From: an uncultured Bacteroidales bacterium
Lineage (GTDB): Bacteria; Bacteroidota; Bacteroidia; Bacteroidales; Bacteroidaceae
Length of the DNA stretch: 59,317 nt
Assembly (NCBI GenBank): GCA_902786925.1
Contig: CADAEK010000017.1
Coordinates: 1-59,317, forward strand
Direction: 5' to 3'
Under the pieces are notes generated by a model, which was not told the DNA's origin, ran no database searches, and saw nothing but the letters and a program-made list of their open reading frames with translations. Each line of letters starts with the position of its first letter. The first letter of the stretch is position 1. This document shows positions 16,287 through 24,066 of this stretch, one piece after another. Position numbers and translations under genes: made by a program.

Positions 16287-16694
16287 ATGTACGTGCGTAT
16301 ACATTATTTAATAATAAGCCTGATGGTGATGTTGCTGGTTTCCTGCCAGGAGAAACGTGCACAGCGTTTTGAGCGTGAAGCGCGCGAGTTTACGGAAACA
16401 AATTGCCCGCAGCAGATGGATGCAATGACCTGCTTAGACAGCATGGTGTATGTGCCCGACGAGCAGGGTGGTGAACTGATTCAGTACTACTCGCTGAAAC
16501 TCACTTCCGAACAACGTGCTGAGATGATGAACAAGTTGGGCGAAATCAACGATGTGAATCTCCGCATAGTTCGCAACTCCATCCCTTTCACCAAATACAG
16601 GGAGGCAGGAGTGAGCTTCACTTTCATCTATCGAGATGCCACCGTTGGCGACAAGATTGTGGAATATCATTTTGCTAAAGAGGATTACGAATAA
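16287..16694 (+). CDS. Putative lipoprotein of unknown function
   Basis: A 135-residue protein with an N-terminal hydrophobic segment ending in the lipobox LLVSC (Cys20), so it is probably lipidated and membrane-anchored. The mature part is charged and begins QEKRAQRFEREAREFTETNC. It later contains KLTSEQRAEMMNKLGEINDV and a beta-rich end with VSFTFIYRDATVGDKIVEYHF. I recognise no family. It lies 112 bp after the TSCPD gene with no clear promoter between them, and a terminator hairpin overlaps its 3' end, so it may be the last gene of the pheT operon. Confidence 0.75.
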   Translation: MYVRIHYLIISLMVMLLVSCQEKRAQRFEREAREFTETNCPQQMDAMTCLDSMVYVPDEQGGELIQYYSLKLTSEQRAEMMNKLGEINDVNLRIVRNSIPFTKYREAGVSFTFIYRDATVGDKIVEYHFAKEDYE

Positions 16695-16710
16695 AGTAGT
16701 CCTCTTTTTC
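16677..16710 (+). terminator. Terminator at end of the lipoprotein gene
   Basis: Stem AAAGAGGA / TCCTCTTT with a 15-nt loop is followed by TTCTTTT. The 5' arm lies inside the last codons of the lipoprotein CDS. Confidence 0.6.
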
Positions 16711-16765
16711 TTTTGTACCAACTTATAGTTTTTCATATTTTCCCATAAGTGTGTTTAAAAGCTCT

Positions 16766-16781
16766 CTGTGTGCGCACACAG
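16766..16781. promoter_or_regulatory. Perfect 16-bp palindrome, possible operator
   Basis: CTGTGTGCGCACACAG reads the same on both strands. It lies about 80 bp upstream of the -33 element of the winged-helix gene and may bind a dimeric regulator. No regulator is identified. Confidence 0.35.
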
Positions 16782-16861
16782 TCAAAAATACCTTCAGTAG
16801 GCACTAAAAAGGACTTTTTTGCTGATTTTCCACATTTTTGGTAACATTTTCTCGCATGATA

Positions 16862-16893
16862 TTTGGTTCTTTTAACAAAACCTCGTATCTTTG
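16862..16893 (+). promoter_or_regulatory. Promoter of the winged-helix gene
   Basis: TTTG at 16862-16865, a 20-bp spacer and TATCTTTG at 16886-16893 match the consensus exactly. The start codon follows 81 bp later. Confidence 0.85.
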
Positions 16894-16973
16894 CAACGCA
16901 TTCAAGATGGAAATCGAATGGTTTCTAAATTTGAAAAACGAAAGTTTAACAATTAAAGGTAAAGTAAAAGATT

Positions 16974-17186
16974 ATGTTACAGGAAAAAGCAGGAAACATT
17001 GCTGGTCTCATTTGGAACGCTCTTTCAGCAGCAGAGTCAGCACAAACATTTAAGCAGATCAAGAAGGTTACAAAGCTTGCAGAGAAAGACTTCAACCTCG
17101 GTCTTGGTTGGTTGCTCCGTGAGGACAAAATCAACACCGTTGAGACTGGTGACGAGAAGGATCCATACGCTTACTCTCTCAAATAA
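16974..17186 (+). CDS. Winged helix-turn-helix protein (DUF2582-like)
   Basis: A 70-residue protein resembling the DUF2582 winged-helix family. The start MLQEKAGNIAGLIWNALS is followed by the helix-turn-helix-like region FKQIKKVTKLAEKDFNLGLG and the wing segment WLLREDKINTVE. Such small proteins probably bind nucleic acid, but members of this family have no established role. It has an excellent promoter, a long AT-rich leader and a strong terminator, so it is a monocistronic and probably well expressed gene. The family call is from memory of the pattern and should be checked by profile search. Confidence 0.8.
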   Translation: MLQEKAGNIAGLIWNALSAAESAQTFKQIKKVTKLAEKDFNLGLGWLLREDKINTVETGDEKDPYAYSLK

Positions 17187-17210
17187 TGTAGCCTCTACAC
17201 TATAAGACAA

Positions 17211-17247
17211 AATGCGCTGTTCACACCATGTGGACAGCGTATTTTTT
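17211..17247 (+). terminator. Terminator of the winged-helix gene
   Basis: A 15-bp stem AATGCGCTGTTCACA / TGTGGACAGCGTATT, with two wobble pairs and a 3-nt loop, is followed by TTTT. Confidence 0.85.
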
Positions 17248-17391
17248 ATGCTTTCACCCGACACTTAGAACTTGCCATTTTCGTGGGGTTGTAGATGACA
17301 GAGGCAGCCTGAGCAGCAGAGGGAAACCATGTGTTTGTACAAAAAACTTTGCTTTTTCTTTGTGCTTGCCTCGAATTTTGCTACCTTTGTT

Positions 17392-17399
17392 CTTTCATT
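17392..17399 (+). promoter_or_regulatory. Promoter -7 element before lipoprotein-lepA
   Basis: TACCTTTG matches TAnnTTTG and lies 69 bp before the GTG start of the small lipoprotein. TTG boxes upstream are off the usual spacing. Confidence 0.5.
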
Positions 17400-17467
17400 G
17401 TGCCTCGTTGGCCTTTTTAGTGCGCATGAAGAGAAGGCACTATCACCCAAACTAAACTGGGAACATT

Positions 17468-17677
17468 GTGAAGAAGACTTTTGCCAACTGTATCAATCGA
17501 ATCATAGCCGGAGCGCTCACCCTCTTGGGATTTGCTGCAACGATGACTTTAGCTGCCTGCTATGGCCCTATGCCAGAGAAGTATTATTCAGATGAGGAAA
17601 TTGCTGATTCATTGGCAGGTGAACTTGATTCGTTGGCAAGAAAAGTCGATACTGTTTCCGTTGATAATGAATTATGA
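17468..17677 (+). CDS. Small lipoprotein coupled to lepA
   Basis: A 69-residue frame starting with GTG. It has a basic N-terminus ([15 protein letters not shown]), a hydrophobic stretch and a lipobox-like [10 protein letters not shown]. It ends in an acidic tail with spaced Leu, [14 protein letters not shown]. The pattern [12 protein letters not shown] followed by CYGPMP resembles a group of small Bacteroidetes lipoproteins (some annotated as radical-SAM-associated). I give this as a resemblance only. Its stop overlaps the lepA start (ATGA), so the two are probably translationally coupled. GTG was chosen because it gives the signal peptide; no ATG offers one. Confidence 0.65.
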   Translation: MKKTFANCINRIIAGALTLLGFAATMTLAACYGPMPEKYYSDEEIADSLAGELDSLARKVDTVSVDNEL

Positions 17678-19482
17678 AGAATATACGAAACTTTTGTATT
17701 ATTGCACACATTGACCACGGCAAGTCCACCTTGGCAGACCGACTGTTGGAGAAGACCAACACGATCAAGATAACGCAGGGACAGATGCTTGATGACATGG
17801 ATTTGGAGCAGGAGCGAGGCATTACCATCAAGAGTCATGCTATCCAGATGGAGCATGCCTATCATGGTGACAAAGAGGAATTCAAGGGCCAGAAATATAT
17901 CTTGAACCTGATTGACACTCCGGGACACGTGGACTTCTCCTATGAGGTGAGCCGTTCCATTGCGGCATGCGAAGGCGCTTTGCTCGTTGTGGATGCTACA
18001 CAGGGTGTGCAGGCTCAGACCATTTCCAATCTATATATGGCTATTGATCATGACCTCGAAATCATTCCGGTCATCAACAAGATTGATATGCCCAATGCGA
18101 TGCCCGAAGAAGTGGCAGACGAAATCATAGACCTCATCGGCTGCGACTTGGAAGACATCATCTATGCCAGCGGAAAGACAGGAGAAGGCGTGGAGGATAT
18201 CCTCAATGCGGTAGTGGAGCGAGTGCCCCATCCTGTAGGCGACGAGAATGCTCCGTTGCAGGCATTGATTTTCGATTCCGTGTTCAATTCCTATCGTGGT
18301 GTCATTGCCTATTTCAAGATTATCAATGGCGTGATGCGCCCAGGAGAAAAAGTGCGGTTCATCAATACGAAAAAAGAATATCTGGCAGAAGAGATTGGAA
18401 CGCTCAAGATGGACATGGTGCCCAAGAAAGAGTTGCGCACAGGCGATGTGGGCTACATCGTGACAGGCATCAAGCAAGCCACAGAAGTGAAAGTGGGCGA
18501 TACCATCACCTCTTTAGTCAATCCTACCTCAGAAGCCATCAAGGGATTCCAGGAAGTGAAACCGATGGTGTTTGCAGGTATTTATCCTATAGAGACCGAA
18601 GACTATGAGAACCTTCGCACTTCGTTGGAGAAACTGCAGTTGAACGATGCTTCGCTCACCTTCCAGCACGAGAGCTCTGCAGCCCTTGGTTTCGGATTCC
18701 GTTGCGGATTCTTGGGATTGCTGCACATGGAAATCGTGCAAGAGCGTCTGGACCGCGAGTTCGACATGGATGTGATTACCACCGTGCCTAACGTAAGTTA
18801 TATGGTGTATGACAAGCATGGAGAAGCGCAGGAAGTGCACAACCCCAGTGGTATGCCAGACCCTACACTCATTGACCATGTGGAGGAGCCCTATATCCGT
18901 GCCACCGTCATCACCACGGCCAACTACATCGGTCCTATCATGACCTTATGTCTTGGCAAGCGTGCCGAATTGGTGAAGCAAGACTTCATTGCGGGCAACC
19001 GTGTGGAAATCGAGTTCCTGATGCCATTGGGCGAGATTGTGATAGACTTCTACGACAAGCTCAAGAGCGTGTCGCGTGGATATGCCTCCTTCGATTATCA
19101 CCCAGCAGGATTCCGCGAGAGCAAGCTCGTGAAGCTCGACATTCTCTTGAATGGAGAATCCGTCGATGCGCTCTCTACCTTGACTCATGTGGACAATGCA
19201 GTCACACTGGGACGCAGAATGTGTGAGCGCCTGAAAGACTTGTTGCCACGCCAGCAGTTTGACATCGCCATACAGGCGGCCATCGGTGGAAAGATTGTGG
19301 CACGAGAAACCGTGAAGCAAGTGCGCAAAGACGTGTTGGCCAAGTGTTATGGCGGCGACGTCTCCCGTAAGCGCAAACTCCTCGAGAAGCAGAAGCGAGG
19401 AAAGAAGCGCATGAAGCAGATTGGCAATGTGAGTGTGCCGCAGAAAGCCTTCCTTGCCGTGCTGAAGCTTGACGACGATTGA
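17674..19482 (+). CDS. lepA: Elongation factor 4 (LepA), ribosome-acting GTPase
   Basis: A 602-residue translational GTPase. The G domain shows G1 [15 protein letters not shown] (residues 11-25), the effector region [13 protein letters not shown]3 [15 protein letters not shown] and G4 NKID. It is followed by EF-G-like domains and the LepA-specific C-terminal domain ([22 protein letters not shown] near the end), which separates it from EF-G. LepA binds ribosomes and affects back-translocation or initiation; its exact role is debated. Length is normal for the family. Its start overlaps the stop of the upstream lipoprotein by 4 bp. Confidence 0.98.
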   Translation: MKNIRNFCIIAHIDHGKSTLADRLLEKTNTIKITQGQMLDDMDLEQERGITIKSHAIQMEHAYHGDKEEFKGQKYILNLIDTPGHVDFSYEVSRSIAACEGALLVVDATQGVQAQTISNLYMAIDHDLEIIPVINKIDMPNAMPEEVADEIIDLIGCDLEDIIYASGKTGEGVEDILNAVVERVPHPVGDENAPLQALIFDSVFNSYRGVIAYFKIINGVMRPGEKVRFINTKKEYLAEEIGTLKMDMVPKKELRTGDVGYIVTGIKQATEVKVGDTITSLVNPTSEAIKGFQEVKPMVFAGIYPIETEDYENLRTSLEKLQLNDASLTFQHESSAALGFGFRCGFLGLLHMEIVQERLDREFDMDVITTVPNVSYMVYDKHGEAQEVHNPSGMPDPTLIDHVEEPYIRATVITTANYIGPIMTLCLGKRAELVKQDFIAGNRVEIEFLMPLGEIVIDFYDKLKSVSRGYASFDYHPAGFRESKLVKLDILLNGESVDALSTLTHVDNAVTLGRRMCERLKDLLPRQQFDIAIQAAIGGKIVARETVKQVRKDVLAKCYGGDVSRKRKLLEKQKRGKKRMKQIGNVSVPQKAFLAVLKLDDD

Positions 19483-19505
19483 TGCCCCCGCGCTCATCCC
19501 TATAG

Positions 19506-19534
19506 GGTTCTGCCCTGAAAAGCAGGGCAGAACC
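19506..19534. terminator. Strong hairpin after lepA, without T tract
   Basis: A perfect 11-bp GC-rich stem GGTTCTGCCCT / AGGGCAGAACC with a 7-nt loop lies 23 bp after the lepA stop. The lack of a T run makes intrinsic termination uncertain. It may instead protect an RNA 3' end. Confidence 0.5.
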
Positions 19535-19580
19535 TCCAATACCTACCAGAATTGAATGAATGATTATTAGACCTATTTAT

Positions 19581-22500
19581 ATGAGAAACCTATATGTAAC
19601 AGCAGGAATGCTGTTGGCAGCATTGACTGCAAGCGCTGACCCTATCACCCCTCAGCGGGCCATGCAGATAGCTCAGGAGTATATGGTAGAAGGCCATGTG
19701 ATGAATCTTGCCGTGAAGGCGAAAGCCCGTCGTGCGATGGCTGCCACTACCACCACTGCACCATACTATGTGATAAGCCGAGGTGAGAACCAGGGCTTTG
19801 TGATTGTGGCAGGCGACGACTGCTTGCCCGAAGTTTTGGGATATACAGAGACAGGCGATTTTGACGCCTCCAACTTGCCGCCAGCGCTGCAGGAAATGCT
19901 CGACGGATGGCAGGAGATGGTGGAACAGGCGCAAGCCGACGGCAGCAACACCACCTTGGCTTCTGCGCGTAAGGCTATGCGGAAAGCTGCTTCCACACGT
20001 GTGGACATCGCTCCCTTTGTCACGTCACATTGGCATCAGAGCAGTCCTTACAACGATAATTGCCCCACGCTGACCTCCAATGGCAAACGTGCCGCGACAG
20101 GATGTGTGGCCACAGCAGCCAGTCAGATTCTCTACTACTGGCGCAAGGATTTGCCATCCACACTTCAGGCTTCCACACCCACTTATGGGTATGGCGCAGC
20201 GCCTGTCACCCGTAGTGTGCCTAAAGACACACCGATGAAGTGGGACTTGATGAAAGACTCGTATAGTTCCGAATCTCAGGAGTATAAGCAAGCCGTAGCA
20301 GAATTCGTGTTTGCTACGGGCGCCGCTACATGGCTCACCTATGGCGAGTCCACATCGGGCAACATCGAAAAAATTCCTTATACATTCTCCACCTATTTTG
20401 GAATGAACGGAGGCACAGTGCATTATCGTGATTCCTATGGACAAGAAGCGTGGACACAGCTGCTGTATAACGAATTGCAGCAGGGCCGTCCTGTCATGTA
20501 CACGGGAGTCCATCCCGACAATGGCGGACACGCTGTATTTGTGCATGGCTACAAAGCCTCCAGCGACCTCTTCTACTTCAACTTCGGGTGGGGAAGCGGT
20601 AATGGATATGATGGCTATTACACCACCAATCAAACCAACGGCATGAATGGCTTCAATGGCCAGCAGAGCGCTTTGATTGGTGCCTATCCCAAAAAGTGGA
20701 ACATCAAGGTGGACCTTCTTCCTCCAGCACATGTCTATGCCAATGTGGACAATACCTTCACGGTAAAGGTGCAGAACAACTCCACGTTGGATTATAGCGG
20801 CATCTACCTGTATGCCTCCACTTCCAGCGGCGCTCCGTCGGGTTCTGCCAAGTCAAAGGATACAGAGACTGTCATCGCTACAGGAGAGACTGCGGAACTG
20901 AAATTGACGGCTTCTCCCACCAGCCAGCGCACCTGGTACATCACCATTGCCGATGCCAACAAGAACGTCTTTGCCAAAGTGCCTGTAGAAGTGGAAGCCA
21001 AGACATCAGACCTCCATCTGCAGAGCATCAGTGTGAGTGGCAGCAGCGAGAGGAAGACCCTGAACGGGCAAGATTTCGTGGTGGTCTATAACAGCAAGAC
21101 CACAGCCACAGCAGCCCTATACGACGGTTCCTCCTATGGCTACAAGACCACACTCCGCATGTCTTTTGACGTTTACAATGAAAATACCCAACAGTGGGAA
21201 ACCATCGGCTATAGAACCGGAGACCTCTCCATGACGGGCGACGAAGTAGGGGAGGCCACCTTCAGCCTTTCCGGTTCTTCCTCCTGCCCATTCGAAGTAG
21301 GGAAGTACTACAGAGGCTACCTCGTCAATCCTGTTCACCAAACCACCGACATGATTACGATGGATGCTGGTGTGCAGAACGAAGTGCGATTCTACTATGC
21401 AGGCAGCGATATGTCACTTGTCAGTTATGCCGACAACTGCCTCACCCTTCAGGGACACTTTGACAACACTCTGTTCAACTCCTCCACTTTCTCCAAGAAG
21501 TCAGCCTACCAGGCCGCAACCACCTATGACCTGACTCAATGCACCGCTGTGGGCGACGTGAGCCAGACTGTCAATCCCAATGCCCTCATCTATGTGGCAG
21601 ACGACAGCAAGGCCACAGGACAGAACATCGTGCGTGCTGGCCAATGCGCAGACCTCATGCTCACCGTCGGTCACAACTTCGTGCCCCGTGCCCCCTTCGT
21701 GGCAGCATCAGCACGACTTGCCATCCAGCCCACCGTGGCCCGTTGGCAGATGGTCACCATGCCTTTTAGCGCTCCAGTGCCCGATGGAATGGTAGCGCGT
21801 GAAATTCTGAGCCACTCCTCGTTGGGCGTCTCTTCTTCAACGATGGTGAATGTGGAGTCGCTTGAAGCAGGCAAGACCTATTTCATCATGATTTCCAGCG
21901 CCGACAAGAACATCATCTCCGCAGCCAACGTGCAAGTGCTTGCACAGCCACAGAAGAATGCCGATGATGCAGTGGTGGGCACCTTTGTGGCCACTGTCAC
22001 CCCCGTCAGGTCGCAACTGCTCAATGACGAAGAGAAACAGTACTTCGTCCCCGTTGCAGAAGGCACGGCAGTAGAGGCTCTGCAAGGATATTGGCAAGCC
22101 GACAACCTGACCAAGACCTTCCGCATCTATCCCGACCTGACCAAAGACCCTGCCTACCTTCAGTTGGCTCAAAGCATCAGCGAGGCATACGACATTCTGG
22201 AGCGATATCGCGCCACCTCATCTGCCGATGCCTATCAGGCCTATGCCCAAACCATCCATGCAGCCGAAATCGAGTTCACTCATCGTGAAGAGACAACCCT
22301 CACCACAGTCACCCTTATCAAGCGGTGTGCCACCGAACTGCTCGAAGCAGGCGACACCTATATGAAGACCATGGGCGATGTGACAAATGTTGCCATCGAC
22401 TTCACATCCAGCATCCTCAATCCTTCATTTGAGAAAAAGAATGCAAGCGGCTGGACAGTAGGCAAGCGCACAGGCGTGACCAGTGTGAGTGTGGTGAAAG

Positions 22501-23027
22501 ATGGCACCAACTATGACGCCTACCGCTCTGTCGGCATCGACGGCTCCTATGTGTTCCAGAGCCTTATAGCAGCCGACTCCACTTCCGTATCGCTCACACA
22601 AGTGGTGGAAGGACTCCCACAGGGATACTACCGTCTCACCGCCATGCTTGGCACCGACGACCACTCGTCTGTCACCCTCTATGCCGGCGACAAGACCACA
22701 ACCGTGCCCGGACATCCTTTCGGTCCACACTATCTGACCGAGGCCGTGATAGACCAGATAGAAGTCCTTGCCGACGAAGGGCAGACAACAGGCTCCCTCA
22801 CCATAGGAGTGCAGGAAGGCCGGTGGTACAAAGCCGACCACTTCACCCTCACCTGTGTGGAATCCATCCCGCTCGACGACATCGAAGACCACATCTACGA
22901 ACTTCGTCCAGGCACGAAAGACTTCAAGCACGGCATCTACACCCTGCAGGGAGTGCGCCTTACAAACGTCACGCTTCCAGGCTTCTACATTGTCAATGGA
23001 AAAATCAAATACATCTATAAAGAGTAA
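19581..23027 (+). CDS. Secreted C10 (streptopain-like) cysteine protease with C-terminal sorting module
   Basis: A large secreted protease of about 1148 residues. From the ATG at 19581 the N-terminus MRNLYVTAGMLLAALTASA is a signal peptide. The ATG at 19560 adds seven residues and is less likely. A Spi-type propeptide follows (about 25-135). The C10 domain has the catalytic Cys in ATGCVATAASQILYYW (about Cys175), the catalytic His in GGHAVFVHGY (about His317), and the following NFGWGSGNGYDGYY. The rest is beta-sandwich-like. The end GIYTLQGVRL...GFYIVNGK resembles the short C-terminal modules of Prevotella proteins exported by type IX secretion. Homologues degrade host or dietary protein. No own promoter is seen; it may be read from lepA. 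Confidence 0.92.
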   Translation: MRNLYVTAGMLLAALTASADPITPQRAMQIAQEYMVEGHVMNLAVKAKARRAMAATTTTAPYYVISRGENQGFVIVAGDDCLPEVLGYTETGDFDASNLPPALQEMLDGWQEMVEQAQADGSNTTLASARKAMRKAASTRVDIAPFVTSHWHQSSPYNDNCPTLTSNGKRAATGCVATAASQILYYWRKDLPSTLQASTPTYGYGAAPVTRSVPKDTPMKWDLMKDSYSSESQEYKQAVAEFVFATGAATWLTYGESTSGNIEKIPYTFSTYFGMNGGTVHYRDSYGQEAWTQLLYNELQQGRPVMYTGVHPDNGGHAVFVHGYKASSDLFYFNFGWGSGNGYDGYYTTNQTNGMNGFNGQQSALIGAYPKKWNIKVDLLPPAHVYANVDNTFTVKVQNNSTLDYSGIYLYASTSSGAPSGSAKSKDTETVIATGETAELKLTASPTSQRTWYITIADANKNVFAKVPVEVEAKTSDLHLQSISVSGSSERKTLNGQDFVVVYNSKTTATAALYDGSSYGYKTTLRMSFDVYNENTQQWETIGYRTGDLSMTGDEVGEATFSLSGSSSCPFEVGKYYRGYLVNPVHQTTDMITMDAGVQNEVRFYYAGSDMSLVSYADNCLTLQGHFDNTLFNSSTFSKKSAYQAATTYDLTQCTAVGDVSQTVNPNALIYVADDSKATGQNIVRAGQCADLMLTVGHNFVPRAPFVAASARLAIQPTVARWQMVTMPFSAPVPDGMVAREILSHSSLGVSSSTMVNVESLEAGKTYFIMISSADKNIISAANVQVLAQPQKNADDAVVGTFVATVTPVRSQLLNDEEKQYFVPVAEGTAVEALQGYWQADNLTKTFRIYPDLTKDPAYLQLAQSISEAYDILERYRATSSADAYQAYAQTIHAAEIEFTHREETTLTTVTLIKRCATELLEAGDTYMKTMGDVTNVAIDFTSSILNPSFEKKNASGWTVGKRTGVTSVSVVKDGTNYDAYRSVGIDGSYVFQSLIAADSTSVSLTQVVEGLPQGYYRLTAMLGTDDHSSVTLYAGDKTTTVPGHPFGPHYLTEAVIDQIEVLADEGQTTGSLTIGVQEGRWYKADHFTLTCVESIPLDDIEDHIYELRPGTKDFKHGIYTLQGVRLTNVTLPGFYIVNGKIKYIYKE

Positions 23028-23189
23028 ATCAAATACAATCAACAACATTTATCAACCAATTAAAACCAATCAAAAACAGTAAAAACAACCAAACAAAGTC
23101 CAATCAAGTATTTAAAGAGAATCTTTGTAATACTACCTCAGGCCATAATGCGTGAAATTGTAACTAAACTTGGTCGTTTTGTGAATAAT

Positions 23190-23235
23190 ATGCCAAATAA
23201 CATGTTTTATTCCTTAAAAACATGCTAAATAACAT
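23190..23235 (+). promoter_or_regulatory. Two 14-bp direct repeats upstream of a promoter
   Basis: ATGCCAAATAACAT (23190-23203) and ATGCTAAATAACAT (23222-23235) differ at one base and are 32 bp apart, about three helical turns. The second ends 6 bp before the -33 element. This is a typical layout for an activator or repressor binding side by side. Confidence 0.55.
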
Positions 23236-23241
23236 AAAAAG

Positions 23242-23273
23242 TTTGGTCTTTAGCGATAAAAGCCATAACTTTG
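23242..23273 (+). promoter_or_regulatory. Promoter of the lytic transglycosylase-like gene
   Basis: TTTG at 23242-23245, a 20-bp spacer and TAACTTTG at 23266-23273 match the consensus exactly. The start codon is 34 bp downstream. Confidence 0.88.
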
Positions 23274-23307
23274 CAGCGGTTTTAAGGAACCCTAAAGGTA
23301 AAACACT

Positions 23308-23745
23308 ATGAAGAAATTACTAGCATTAGTGCTGATGGTCTTCACACTGACAGCGGCTGCGAAGCCTGCAACAGAGATGGACCTTCAGAAGAAATGGGGG
23401 GCGGTTATTCAAGCCATCGCGATGGTGGAAAGCGAATGCCAACCCAACAAAGTATCTAGGAATGGGCTCTACGTAGGTTATCTGCAGATTTCCGAGATCC
23501 TCGTGCGCGAGTGCAACCGTATCGTTGGATACAAAAAGTACACTTACGCTGACCGTTACGACAAGCAGAAGAGCATTGCCATGTTCATCGACTTTCAGGA
23601 GCACTACAACCCAGACGGCAATATGGAGAGAGCCATCCGCCTCTGGAACTCAGGCGACCTGAAATGTATGACACGCAAAGCTAGTACCGAAGGCTACTAT
23701 CAGAGAGTCATGAAGCGGTACACCAGCATAGCTGCTCTGCAATAA
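23308..23745 (+). CDS. Small secreted lytic-transglycosylase-like protein
   Basis: A 145-residue protein with a signal peptide (MKKLLALVLMVFTLTAAA, cleavage near residue 18). The mature part has the shape of a single SLT/goose-lysozyme-like domain. It holds a Glu in AIAMVESECQPNKVS (the likely catalytic acid of VESE, near residue 42), then GLYVGYLQISEILVRECNR, and a C-terminal RLWNSGD. Such enzymes cut peptidoglycan glycan chains. Similar compact domains occur in Bacteroidetes conjugative elements and phages, but no such genes are near. The catalytic assignment is inferred from pattern only. The gene is monocistronic, with a strong promoter preceded by operator-like direct repeats. Confidence 0.75.
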   Translation: MKKLLALVLMVFTLTAAAKPATEMDLQKKWGAVIQAIAMVESECQPNKVSRNGLYVGYLQISEILVRECNRIVGYKKYTYADRYDKQKSIAMFIDFQEHYNPDGNMERAIRLWNSGDLKCMTRKASTEGYYQRVMKRYTSIAALQ

Positions 23746-23772
23746 ACTGAAAAGATTTTACTCTTTTATAGC

Positions 23773-23816
23773 AAGACGTCCAAGAAGAATTCATTTCTCT
23801 CTTGGACGTCTTTTCA
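23773..23816 (+). terminator. Terminator hairpin, copy 1 of a 44-bp repeat
   Basis: Stem AAGACGTCCAAGA / TCTTGGACGTCTT with a 14-nt loop is followed by TTC. The whole 44 bp recurs at 25669-25712 with three differences, on the other side of the M61 gene and in the same orientation. Confidence 0.8.
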
Positions 23817-23909
23817 GTTGACAGTTGATAGTTGACAGTTGATAGTTGATAGTTGATAGTTGATAGTTGACAATTGATAGTTGACAGTTGATAGTTGACA
23901 GTTGACAGT
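23817..23909. repeat. Tandem 7-bp repeat GTTGA(C/T)A, about 13 copies
   Basis: Heptamers GTTGACA and GTTGATA alternate irregularly without a break in phase, with one ATTGATA variant. They begin directly after the terminator hairpin. The tract is non-coding. Confidence 0.92.
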
Positions 23910-23920
23910 TAAACTACAAC

Positions 23921-23987
23921 TCCTCACTCCTCACTCCTAATTCCTCACTCCTCATTCCTCATTCCTCATTCCTCATTCCTCATTCCC
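23921..23987. repeat. Tandem 7-bp repeat CCTCA(C/T)T, about 9 copies
   Basis: A second heptamer tract of different sequence (CCTCACT, then CCTCATT, with one CCTAATT) ends in CCCCCC. It follows the GTTGA tract after an 11-bp gap and lies about 50 bp before the M61 promoter. Confidence 0.9.
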
Positions 23988-24037
23988 CCCGAAAATAAAA
24001 TACATGGCCAATGGTTTCTAGTTTGAATAATTATGAT

Positions 24038-24045
24038 TATCTTTG
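24038..24045 (+). promoter_or_regulatory. Promoter -7 element of the M61 gene
   Basis: TATCTTTG matches TAnnTTTG. The upstream TTTC at 24015-24018 has 19-bp spacing and could be the -33 element. It shows that a TTG at 24043 cannot be the start of translation. Confidence 0.65.
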
Positions 24046-24066
24046 TCGTCGAAAACCTTAACGATT

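Noticed and set aside
17329..17595. 88-residue frame with a hydrophobic start upstream of lepA
   Set aside because: It overlaps the better-supported lipoprotein frame and contains its promoter; composition is that of T-rich leader DNA.
23817..23987. Heptamer arrays considered as a CRISPR array
   Set aside because: Units are 7 bp with no spacers and no cas genes are nearby; they are simple tandem repeats.
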